DNA from: Magnetococcales bacterium
GTDB lineage: Bacteria > Pseudomonadota > Magnetococcia > Magnetococcales > DC0425bin3
Assembly (NCBI GenBank): GCA_015231175.1
Contig: JADGBZ010000029.1
Coordinates: 1-39,732, forward strand
Length of the DNA: 39,732 bases
Direction: 5' to 3'
Below, piece by piece: positions 26,221 through 33,350 of the stretch (its first letter is position 1; each line of letters starts with the position of its first letter). A model generated the notes under the pieces. It was not told where the DNA came from. It was given only the letters and a program-made list of their open reading frames with translations, and did no database searches. A program made the translations under genes and the position numbers.

Positions 26221-26491
26221 GCCATACGCCTTGCACACGAAGGGTTGTAAGAGGCTGAGGGATGCCACGAAAACGCAAGATGGGTCAAGGTGTCACGGAG
26301 ATCCACAGGCGATATGACTGCCAGGAGATCACCGCCCGACATGAAAGGCAACCATTCAGCGCCATTGCAGGAAAAGTTTGGCTTGGAAAAAAATGTTACG
26401 GGAAAACAGCAGGGCCATCGACTGAGATATCAGCATCGGTCAAAGTGCTGATGTCTCAGGCATCATTTTACGGACGGTTGGAGAATCCAAA
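26221..26491. other. Divergent intergenic region, ABC operon / rfbD
   Basis: This 271-bp stretch holds the promoters of the ABC operon (minus) and rfbD (plus), a GCAACCATTCAGCGCC motif (26348-26363) shared with two other gaps, and a long hairpin (26422-26459). A short plus-strand frame at 26262-26504 has no family features and was not accepted. Confidence 0.5.
26422..26459 (+). promoter_or_regulatory. Long hairpin in the rfbD leader
   Basis: A 14-bp inverted repeat (26422-26435 with 26446-26459, one T-G wobble in RNA, 10-nt loop) ends 33 nt before the rfbD start. The following sequence has only four T residues in a row, so termination would be weak. It could be an attenuator, a protein-binding hairpin, or a palindromic operator for the divergent pair. 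Confidence 0.5.
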
Positions 26492-27400
26492 GTGGATGCG
26501 ATGATTTTTGGCGCAGACGGCCAGTTGGGCCGTGAATTAAGCCGTACCATGCCACCGGGATGGGACGTTCGGGCACTGACTTTTGCCGAATGCGATATCA
26601 CTCACGACCAGGTTGTTCACAAACTGTTGGCCCAGTCACAACCACGGATCGTCATCAATGCAGCCGCCTACACGGCGGTGGACAAGGCCGAATCCGACCC
26701 GGAATCCGCTTATGCCGTCAATGCCACCGCTCCGGGAGCCCTGGCCCAGGCTACCCATCAACTGGGCTTGCGCTTCATCCATATCTCCACGGATTATGTC
26801 TTTTCCGGTCAAGCCGGGCACCCCTTCCAACCCGGGGATCCAGTTCAGCCATTGGGTGTCTACGGGCAGAGCAAAGCCGAAGGTGAGCGCCTGGTCATGG
26901 CCCACTCCGAGGGCAAGGCGACCATCTTGCGCACGGCATGGCTTTATTCAGCGCATGGACAAAACTTTCCTCGCACCATTGTGCGTCTATTGCGGGAACG
27001 CGACCGTCTGCGCGTCATCACCGACCAGGTCGGTTCACCCACTTGGGCACGCGGTCTGGCTCAGGCCATCTGGGATGCGGCACAGCTCCCGGAAAAAAGC
27101 GGCACCTGGCACTGGACGGACGCCGGTGTGGCCAGCTGGTACGATCTGGCTGTGGCCATCCAGGAGGAGGCCATCGCTCTGGGCATGCTGTCCCGCTCCA
27201 TTCCCATCGACCCCATCCCGACCCATGCCTACCCCCTCCCCGCTCCCCGGCCTGCCTACAGCGTCCTCGATTGCCACGCCACCTGGGAGTGGCTGGGATG
27301 GACTCCCAAACACTGGCGCCAGGCCTTGCGGGAGATGCTCAAGGAATTGGTGGGTGCTGAACAACCATCGACCCGGGACCGTACACCATCAGAAGACTGA
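26492..27400 (+). CDS. rfbD: dTDP-4-dehydrorhamnose reductase (RfbD/RmlD)
   Basis: A 302-residue NAD(P)H-dependent short-chain reductase that makes dTDP-L-rhamnose. Seen: nucleotide-binding FGADGQLGREL, NAAAYTAVDKAESDP, STDYVFSG, the active-site YGQSKAEGE (YxxxK), RTAWLYS and DQVGSPTWARGLA. The start is GTG at 26492 with GGAG 8 nt upstream; an ATG at 26501 is the alternative. rmlA, rmlB and rmlC are not in the window, so this is a detached member of the pathway. It converges on the nonulosonic acid operon. Confidence 0.93.
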   Translation: MDAMIFGADGQLGRELSRTMPPGWDVRALTFAECDITHDQVVHKLLAQSQPRIVINAAAYTAVDKAESDPESAYAVNATAPGALAQATHQLGLRFIHISTDYVFSGQAGHPFQPGDPVQPLGVYGQSKAEGERLVMAHSEGKATILRTAWLYSAHGQNFPRTIVRLLRERDRLRVITDQVGSPTWARGLAQAIWDAAQLPEKSGTWHWTDAGVASWYDLAVAIQEEAIALGMLSRSIPIDPIPTHAYPLPAPRPAYSVLDCHATWEWLGWTPKHWRQALREMLKELVGAEQPSTRDRTPSED

Positions 27401-27509
27401 TATCACACCCATCCCCGCGATGGCATGCTTTCGGGTTGCAACGATCGCAACCATTCATCGCCCTTTCACGATCAACGGCTCATATCCTTTGCAACATGAA
27501 CGAAAGCGA

Positions 27510-28223
27510 CTACTCCCTGGGGATCTCTTCCCCCGCCTGAATGATGGCCCGCGCCAGAATCAAATCCAGGCGTGTATCGATATCCAGAGATCGTTCGGGG
27601 GGCATGACATAACCGAGGGTGGTTTCGCCCAGGAAGGTCCGATGTTCCCGCAACCAGGGGACGCGGGCCACGCAAACCGCCCCGTTCAAGGCAAAGGCCT
27701 TAGGCAGATCCTGTCGCCGAATGTGGGCCGTGCCTGATTTCGGTCCAAGGACGGGCGTCATGTGACCGGACTTTCCCAAACGATACATGTACTGAGGATT
27801 CTGATGGGTCTCCACCAACGAGACGCAGGCAGGGGCGTTGCCGTTTTCACACAGCTCCAGACAGGCCACGACATCCGCCACACGCCGCAAGGGTGATGTC
27901 ACCTGCAGCAGCACCAGATAATCGTAACTTTCCGACAGGCAATCCAGGGCGTGAATCAGGACCGGAATGGTTGACGAGTCATCCTGAGCCAACGCCACGG
28001 GCCGCACAAACGGAGCCTCGCAGCCCCATTGTCGGGCCGTCGCGATGATCTCGGCATCTTCCGATGAAAGAACCACCCGGTCGATGTAGGGAGAATCCCG
28101 GGCCACCTCGATGCTCCAAGCCAGCAAAGGCTTTCCGGCCAGATCGCAAATATTTTTGCGCGGAATACCCTTGGAACCACCCCGTGCGGGAATCACCGCC
28201 AGAACGCGCTTGCCGTGAATCAT
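27510..28223 (-). CDS. neuA: Acylneuraminate / legionaminate cytidylyltransferase
   Basis: A 237-residue CMP-sugar synthetase that activates a nonulosonic acid with CTP. It has the start motif VIPARGGSKGIPRKNI, LLAWSIEVARDS, LSSEDAEI, LQVTSPLR, FALNGAVCVA and a final DIDTRLDLILA. The gene may equally be called legF; the neighbourhood (legC, ptmE) favours a CMP-legionaminic acid product. Its start overlaps the ptmE stop by 4 nt (ATGA). Last gene of the operon; a weak 6-bp hairpin (27434-27452) lies in the 109-bp gap to rfbD. Confidence 0.93.
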   Translation of the reverse strand: MIHGKRVLAVIPARGGSKGIPRKNICDLAGKPLLAWSIEVARDSPYIDRVVLSSEDAEIIATARQWGCEAPFVRPVALAQDDSSTIPVLIHALDCLSESYDYLVLLQVTSPLRRVADVVACLELCENGNAPACVSLVETHQNPQYMYRLGKSGHMTPVLGPKSGTAHIRRQDLPKAFALNGAVCVARVPWLREHRTFLGETTLGYVMPPERSLDIDTRLDLILARAIIQAGEEIPRE

Positions 28224-29272
28224 TCAAACACCTTGGGATAATCCTGGCAGGCCTGTTGAAAATCTCCCAGACGTCCAATGTCCAACCAATATTCCAGAAA
28301 CGAAAAGGCAGCCGTAACCCGTCCCAACTCCACGAGTTTACGGAAAAGGTCGGTCATATCGAAATAGCCGCTCTCCGGCACAAAGGAGATAACCTGTGGA
28401 CTCAAGAGGTAGATGCCAGCGTTGACGTAATACGCCTGCACCGGTTTTTCGACAATGTTGACCAGGCGATGGGCGTCGGTCTCCACCACCCCATAGGGCA
28501 CGGTCTGTTCAACCTTGCGCACGCAGAGCGTGGCATCGGCCTCATGCTCCTTGTGAAACTCCAGAACGTTGCTGAAGTTGATCCGGGTCAACAAATCCCC
28601 GTTCATGACAAAGAAGGGCTCGTCCGGGATGTCGGGCAACAACGACAGGGAACCGGCGGTCCCCAGGCGGTCATTCTCTTCCAGATATTCGATGGTCACA
28701 CCCCATCGGGAGCCGTCGCCAAAGTGGGACTGGATCATCTCCTTCCGGTAGTTGACGGACATGAAAAAGCGGTGAAAGCCATGCTGGATGAAACTCTCCA
28801 GGATGATCTCCAGGATGGGTTTCGCTCCGACATGCAACAAGGGTTTGGGGCACTGCTCGGTCAGACGCCCCAGGCGGGTGCCCAAACCTCCGGCCATCAG
28901 CACGACCCAATTGTCCTTGACCTGCGGTCGCGCCAACTCCGACAGGGTGTTCAAACCCACCAGGCGGCCTGCATCATCCACGACCGGGATATGTTCCAGG
29001 CCACGCGCCCCCATCATGGAACGGATGCTTTCATGGGACTCCGATACCCGAGCCACGGTCGGGTTGGGGCTCATGACCGTCCGGATCGGAGCATGGAGGT
29101 CGATACGATTGAGAAAGCCGCGCCGCACGTCGCCGTCCGTCACGATTCCCAGGAGATGTCGATTTTCGTCCACAACGATCACCACTTTGATGGCCCCCTG
29201 GTTCATGATTTCGAGGGCGTGGAAGATCGGCAGCTCTGGTCCAACCAGGACCTTGCGCCAGTCATGTTTCAT
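28220..29272 (-). CDS. ptmE: PtmE-like CBS-domain nucleotidyltransferase
   Basis: A 350-residue protein: two CBS motifs in residues 1-120 (VVIVVDENRHLLGIVTDGDV; IPVVDDAGRLVGLNTL), then a nucleotidyltransferase domain (VVLMAGGLGTRLGRLTEQ, PKPLLHVG, FFVMNGDLLT, DIGRLGDFQQA). This CBS plus NTP-transferase arrangement is that of Campylobacter PtmE, which forms the GDP-amino-sugar entering legionaminic acid synthesis. The ATG at 29272 overlaps the neuD stop (ATGA) and is preceded by family-consistent spacing; the longer frame to 29440 is an antisense-like extension through neuD. The assigned reaction is inferred from family and context. Confidence 0.88.
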   Translation of the reverse strand: MKHDWRKVLVGPELPIFHALEIMNQGAIKVVIVVDENRHLLGIVTDGDVRRGFLNRIDLHAPIRTVMSPNPTVARVSESHESIRSMMGARGLEHIPVVDDAGRLVGLNTLSELARPQVKDNWVVLMAGGLGTRLGRLTEQCPKPLLHVGAKPILEIILESFIQHGFHRFFMSVNYRKEMIQSHFGDGSRWGVTIEYLEENDRLGTAGSLSLLPDIPDEPFFVMNGDLLTRINFSNVLEFHKEHEADATLCVRKVEQTVPYGVVETDAHRLVNIVEKPVQAYYVNAGIYLLSPQVISFVPESGYFDMTDLFRKLVELGRVTAAFSFLEYWLDIGRLGDFQQACQDYPKVFE

Positions 29273-29913
29273 TCGGGTAACTCCCGTGCCGGGACACCCA
29301 CCATGCGTGCCCCTTCTGCTACGTCCCGGACCACCACCGCACCCGCTCCCACCACAGCGTGGCGCCCGACATGGACACCCTGGATGATGGTGGCACCTGC
29401 CCCCACCAAAGCGCCTTCGTCCACCTTGACGCCTCCGCACAACACGGCACCCGGCCCGACATGGGCATGGGCGCCGATGGCGCCGTCGTGGTCCACCACG
29501 GCGCCCGTGTTGACAATGGCGTTATCTCCTACTACGGATCCCACCTGTACCACAGCCCCGGCCATGATTTGCGCCCCGGCCCCCACCCGCACACCTCGGG
29601 CGACGACAGCATCCGGATGGACGAGGGAGGGAAAGCGATATCCCCGCTGTTGCAACTCCCGGAACAACATTTCACGATGGTGATCCTTCCCCACCTGACC
29701 CAGGCCGTTGACCAGTTGAGCGAAGGCCGGCGGAAACCGGTCCAACTCGGCGTCGGTTCCCAGCACGGGAATCTCGTAGGGATTCTCCGCCACATGATCG
29801 GGGTCGGCATCCAGAATACCGAGAATCCGCTCGCGCCAATCAAGACTGACCATGGCCTCCATCACCACCTGGGCGTGTCCTCCGCCACCCAGTACGAGCA
29901 ACTTTTCGCTCAT
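29269..29913 (-). CDS. neuD: NeuD/PglD-family sugar acyltransferase
   Basis: A 214-residue protein with an N-terminal Rossmann-like part (LLVLGGGGHAQVVMEA, ILGILDADPD) and a C-terminal left-handed beta-helix of hexapeptide repeats (VHPDAVVARGVRVGAGAQIMAG onward). In sialic acid operons NeuD is an O-acetyltransferase; in legionaminic and bacillosamine pathways the related LegH/PglD N-acetylates the 4-amino group. Because legC lies in this operon, an N-acetyltransferase role is at least as likely. The ATG at 29913 overlaps the neuB stop (ATGA) and matches the family start. Confidence 0.9.
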   Translation of the reverse strand: MSEKLLVLGGGGHAQVVMEAMVSLDWRERILGILDADPDHVAENPYEIPVLGTDAELDRFPPAFAQLVNGLGQVGKDHHREMLFRELQQRGYRFPSLVHPDAVVARGVRVGAGAQIMAGAVVQVGSVVGDNAIVNTGAVVDHDGAIGAHAHVGPGAVLCGGVKVDEGALVGAGATIIQGVHVGRHAVVGAGAVVVRDVAEGARMVGVPARELPE

Positions 29914-30998
29914 ACGATCTCCTGATCCCTTGCATAATCCCGGGCAGCCGGTCGGCCCAACAGACTCCACCACTCCATGGGGGAGAGACCGCCCCCTGGC
30001 CGTCTGGCCCCCAGGTTTTCCTCCGAAAAGAGCGTCCCGGCAGGAATATCCTGCAAAGCCACCAAGCTTTTGCGGGCCACATCCCGATTTTTCAACTCTG
30101 CCGGAGTCGGTACTTTTCGCCCATCTCCCATGGCAGCTTCCACCTCCCGAATACCACGGATCATGACTGCCAGTTGTTCCGGCTCCAACGAGGCGCGGTG
30201 ATCCGGACCGGGCAAATCCCGATCCAGCGTGAAATGTTTCTCCACCACCACCGCTCCCCTGGCGACAGCCGCGATGGCCACAGCCACCCCCTCGGTATGG
30301 TCCGAATATCCCGTCGGCAAACCGAAGGCCTCCCGAAGCACCTCCATCCCCCGCAGATTCACCTCTGCGAACGGGGCCGGATACTCTGTCGTACAGTGCA
30401 ACAAGCGTGCCTGTTCGCGCAAAATCCGCCCGCCTGCGGGAGAAACGAAGGCATTCTGAAAAGCGACTCTCCCGGGAGGCCCGGTGACACCCAGGAGACC
30501 GAAGGCCAAAACACCCAGGGCCGTCTCAATTTCCGCCAGGGTTGCCATGCCCGTCGAGAGAATGATCTCCTGGCCGGAACGCCCGGCGGCCAGCAACAAG
30601 GGACCGTTGGTCAACTCCCCGGAGGGGATCTTGATCACCCCCAGATGCAGGTCATGGAGCAAAAAGTTCAGACTCTCCAGGTCAAAAGGGCTGGAGAGGA
30701 AGGCAATTCCTGCCGCCTGGCAGTGCGCCTGCAACCGCCTGTGGGCCGCAACGTCCAACTCCAGGCGCTGAATCATGGCCCATTGGGACTCATCCGGGTC
30801 GGTAGTGATCCGCTGATAGGCGGCTTTGGGCGCCCGCCGGCTGACCAGGCTGTCGGCCTTGAAGGTCTGGAATTTCACCGCATCCGCGCCTGCCGCCGCC
30901 GCCGCGTCCACCAACTTCAACGCCATATCCTGGGAACCGTTGTGATTGACCCCCGCCTCGGCAATCACGACACAACGACCCGGGCAAAGAATTCCCAT
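29910..30998 (-). CDS. neuB: N-acetylneuraminate / legionaminate synthase
   Basis: A 362-residue enzyme that condenses a 6-carbon amino sugar with phosphoenolpyruvate. It has IAEAGVNHNG, DAVKFQTFKADSLVS, FLSSPFDLES, IKIPSGELTN, STGMATLAEIE, LHCTTEYPAPFAEVNL, GYSDHTEG and VVEKHFTLDR, with a C-terminal SAF (antifreeze-like) domain (RKSLVALQDIPAGTLFSEEN). The ATG at 30998 has GGGAGA about 7 nt upstream. It starts 11 nt after the deacetylase gene. legI is the alternative name if the product is legionaminic acid. Confidence 0.95.
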   Translation of the reverse strand: MGILCPGRCVVIAEAGVNHNGSQDMALKLVDAAAAAGADAVKFQTFKADSLVSRRAPKAAYQRITTDPDESQWAMIQRLELDVAAHRRLQAHCQAAGIAFLSSPFDLESLNFLLHDLHLGVIKIPSGELTNGPLLLAAGRSGQEIILSTGMATLAEIETALGVLAFGLLGVTGPPGRVAFQNAFVSPAGGRILREQARLLHCTTEYPAPFAEVNLRGMEVLREAFGLPTGYSDHTEGVAVAIAAVARGAVVVEKHFTLDRDLPGPDHRASLEPEQLAVMIRGIREVEAAMGDGRKVPTPAELKNRDVARKSLVALQDIPAGTLFSEENLGARRPGGGLSPMEWWSLLGRPAARDYARDQEIV

Positions 30999-31009
30999 GT
31001 CATCTCTCC

Positions 31010-32011
31010 CTATGCAGCCACGCTTTGCGTCGGGGCCTGCACCATACGGGTCCAGACACAAAGGGGGGCATCACCGCTCATGGGCAGCTCGGTATATTTC
31101 AATCTTGAAAGTCGGTAGGGGCGGGAAAAATTCTCCACCAGCCCTGCCTGATCGGTAACGGCCATGCAACAGCCTGGCACAGCCTGCGCCAGCTCTTCGG
31201 AGCGGATATCGCAGCTTCCGTAGGGATAGTTCATCATCCAACGGGTCGGGATCTCCCCCAGAATGCGGGCCAAAAACTCCCTGGAGCGAAGCATCACCTC
31301 TCTCTGCCCGTGGCGGGAAAGCGACTCCATGCGTTCATGGAAAACCCCGTGTCCACCGAGAGTCATACCGGCCTCGGCCATCTCCCGGAGTTGCCCCGCC
31401 GTCAGGTACAACGTTTCGGCAAAGCCGGTCTCATCCGCCGTGACATACTTCCGGAACAACTCCCCGGCGATCACCCAGGCGGATTGGCGTGGCAGGACAT
31501 GTTCCAACAGACACTTGAATTGAGCCGTGGGCAGGTCACCGCACCGCACCACGCCACAGGCGCTGGCCTGCAACAGATCCTCGGTGGGTGGCAATTCATA
31601 GGCATCCCGCCAGGCGGCGATCCGTTTCAACAGGTCGCAAAATAATTTTTCCCGATCCACCCGGGTTGCCAACATATGTTGGACCTTGTGGACGATCATC
31701 ACCCGCCTGTTTTCCACTGCATCGACGATCGGGAAAAAACACCCGGCCAGGCCGCGCCGGAGCAAACGAGGCAACACGGTCGTCCGATGCGCCTGCAAGC
31801 CATCGTCAAAGGTCAGAAGGCAGGCATTTTCCGGCAGAGGCTCGCCCTCCTTGAGCATGGCGGCCAGGATGCGCTCAGGCGAGCAGACCACATGGTGGCG
31901 ATGGATATAATCCAGCTGCCCTTCAAACTGCCGGACCGACAATCCCGGGAGCGCTGGAGATGGCGGGTCAACATCAGGGTGTACATCCTCGTACATGACA
32001 ATCGTGAGCAT
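31010..32011 (-). CDS. Polysaccharide deacetylase (NodB-like) in the nonulosonic acid operon
   Basis: A 333-residue carbohydrate esterase 4-type protein. NodB motif 1 is present as LLTFDDGLQAHR (metal Asp), motif 2 as GGHGVFHERM (H-x3-H), and NYPYGSCD resembles the R/YPYG motif. A long insertion separates motifs 1 and 2 (about 110 residues). No signal peptide, so cytoplasmic. It sits between neuC and neuB with 9- and 11-nt gaps, so it belongs to the operon, though a deacetylase is not a standard step of either pathway. It may trim a precursor or later allow a different N-acyl group. Confidence 0.85.
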   Translation of the reverse strand: MLTIVMYEDVHPDVDPPSPALPGLSVRQFEGQLDYIHRHHVVCSPERILAAMLKEGEPLPENACLLTFDDGLQAHRTTVLPRLLRRGLAGCFFPIVDAVENRRVMIVHKVQHMLATRVDREKLFCDLLKRIAAWRDAYELPPTEDLLQASACGVVRCGDLPTAQFKCLLEHVLPRQSAWVIAGELFRKYVTADETGFAETLYLTAGQLREMAEAGMTLGGHGVFHERMESLSRHGQREVMLRSREFLARILGEIPTRWMMNYPYGSCDIRSEELAQAVPGCCMAVTDQAGLVENFSRPYRLSRLKYTELPMSGDAPLCVWTRMVQAPTQSVAA

Positions 32012-32020
32012 GCGGGTCTC

Positions 32021-33220
32021 TCAATTGAAATCGCCAAGGTTGAAGTCGTGGAACTGCTTTTTCAAAATGTCATCCAGGGGAAATTCAGCCAGGATCTCAA
32101 CGATCCGCCGAGCCGCATCGCCTTGGCCATAGGGGGGAACCATGGCGTGCAATCCTTGCCGAAACTGTGGGTCCAACCCTTTTTCGAGGGCACGGATGAT
32201 CGAACGACTCTCTTCGGCACAATCGATCACCGAGATCGCCTTCAGCCGACCCCGTTGCCGATCACCCAGGTTGATCGCCGGCAGTTTGAAACAGGGGGCC
32301 TCGATCAAGGCGCTGGATGAATTCCCCAACATGATATCCATATGGCGCAGGGCGCTCAGGTAACGGACCGTTCCCAGATTGGTCACCACCATGGCTCGCT
32401 GTTTCTGTTGCACCACCCAGGCGTCGATCATCTGCTGGATGATGCGCCCCGCCGTATCGGCATTGGGACGGGTGAAAAGGATTCTGGCATCGGGATACGC
32501 ATCCAGGGCGGTCAGGATGGCAGCGGTCGCCTTTTCCGGCCCACCGGATTCCAATGTCACCGGATGGTAGGTCACCAAGATGTTGGTTTGGCCCAACACA
32601 AATCCGGTCTCTTGTTGCCAGGCATCCCGTTCCAGGAGGGGAGTGCGGGCGATGTGGTCCAGGCCCGGGCTTCCGGTCACAAAGACACGGCCCGGATCCT
32701 CTCCCAATTGGATGACACGTTGGCGATAAGCCGGAGCCGCCGTAAAGTGAAGGTGGGCCATTTTGGTCAAGGCGTGCCGAATCGCCTCATCCATCACCCC
32801 TTCCGAGGCCTCGCCGCCATGCACGTGGGCTACCGGAATCCGCAAGGGCATGGCCGCCATCACGGCGGCCAGCGCCTCGAAGCGATCACCCAGCACCAGA
32901 ACCAGACCTGGCCGCAACCTCTCCAGGGCATCGGCAAAACCGATCACCCCGAGGCCGAGGGACTTGGCGATGGCAACGCCAGAATCACCGGACAGAAGCA
33001 TCTCCACCCGTTGGTCCACGCCAAAGCCATCCGTTTCGATCTGTTGGACCGTCATGCCAAATTCCGGTGACAAATGCATCCCCGTCGCCACCACTTGCAG
33101 CTGCAATTGCGGATGTTCTTGAATCTCCCGCATGATCCAATACAGATGCCCATATTCGGCCCGTGAACCGGTCACCACACAAATGGCTCGTGTCCCCTTT
33201 TTTCTGGCAACGTGTTTCAT
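32021..33220 (-). CDS. neuC: UDP/GDP-sugar 2-epimerase, hydrolysing (NeuC/LegG)
   Basis: A 399-residue enzyme that releases the nucleotide and inverts C2 of an N-acetyl-amino sugar, feeding NeuB. Motifs: VVTGSRAEYGHLYWIM, VLVLGDRFEALAA, AHVHGGEASEGVMDEAIRHALTKMAHLHF, GSPGLDH, TYHPVTLE and GNSSSALIEAP. The ATG at 33220 lies inside the first unit of a 65-bp tandem repeat and overlaps the stop of a 22-codon mini-ORF by 4 nt (ATGA). Only the first six residues (MKHVAR) are shared with the repeat. legG is the matching name in the legionaminic pathway. Confidence 0.94.
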   Translation of the reverse strand: MKHVARKKGTRAICVVTGSRAEYGHLYWIMREIQEHPQLQLQVVATGMHLSPEFGMTVQQIETDGFGVDQRVEMLLSGDSGVAIAKSLGLGVIGFADALERLRPGLVLVLGDRFEALAAVMAAMPLRIPVAHVHGGEASEGVMDEAIRHALTKMAHLHFTAAPAYRQRVIQLGEDPGRVFVTGSPGLDHIARTPLLERDAWQQETGFVLGQTNILVTYHPVTLESGGPEKATAAILTALDAYPDARILFTRPNADTAGRIIQQMIDAWVVQQKQRAMVVTNLGTVRYLSALRHMDIMLGNSSSALIEAPCFKLPAINLGDRQRGRLKAISVIDCAEESRSIIRALEKGLDPQFRQGLHAMVPPYGQGDAARRIVEILAEFPLDDILKKQFHDFNLGDFN

Positions 33221-33285
33221 GATGGCAACAGACTCCGCGCTGTGACGATCACCTGCTCTTGTCCCGCTCTGGCAACGTGTTTCAT
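33217..33285 (-). CDS. 22-codon coupling mini-ORF 2 (NeuC-like start, LegC-like end)
   Basis: ATG at 33285 overlaps the stop of mini-ORF 1, and its TGA (33217-33219) overlaps the neuC ATG. The peptide begins MKHVAR, exactly as NeuC, and ends EQVIVTARSLLPS, close to the LegC C-terminus (DQVIVTTRSLLSS). It is a product of tandem duplication of the gene junction; whether the peptide itself matters is unknown. Confidence 0.4.
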   Translation of the reverse strand: MKHVARAGQEQVIVTARSLLPS

Positions 33286-33350
33286 GATGGCAACAGACTC
33301 CGCGCTGTGACGATCACCTGATCTTGTTCCGCTCCGTCAAAGTGTTTCAT
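33282..33350 (-). CDS. 22-codon coupling mini-ORF 1
   Basis: ATG at 33350 overlaps the legC stop (ATGA, 33347-33350), and its own TGA overlaps the ATG of mini-ORF 2 (33282-33285). The peptide begins MKHFDGA and ends EQDQVIVTARSLLPS, a copy of the LegC tail. Together with mini-ORF 2 it keeps an unbroken coupled reading path from legC to neuC. Confidence 0.4.
   Translation of the reverse strand: MKHFDGAEQDQVIVTARSLLPS

Noticed and set aside
26262-26504. 80-codon plus-strand gene before rfbD
   Set aside because: No family features, runs through a hairpin and overlaps the rfbD start; no good ribosome site.
28064-29683. Plus-strand frame of 539 codons
   Set aside because: Antisense to neuA, ptmE and neuD, all of which have clear motifs on the minus strand.
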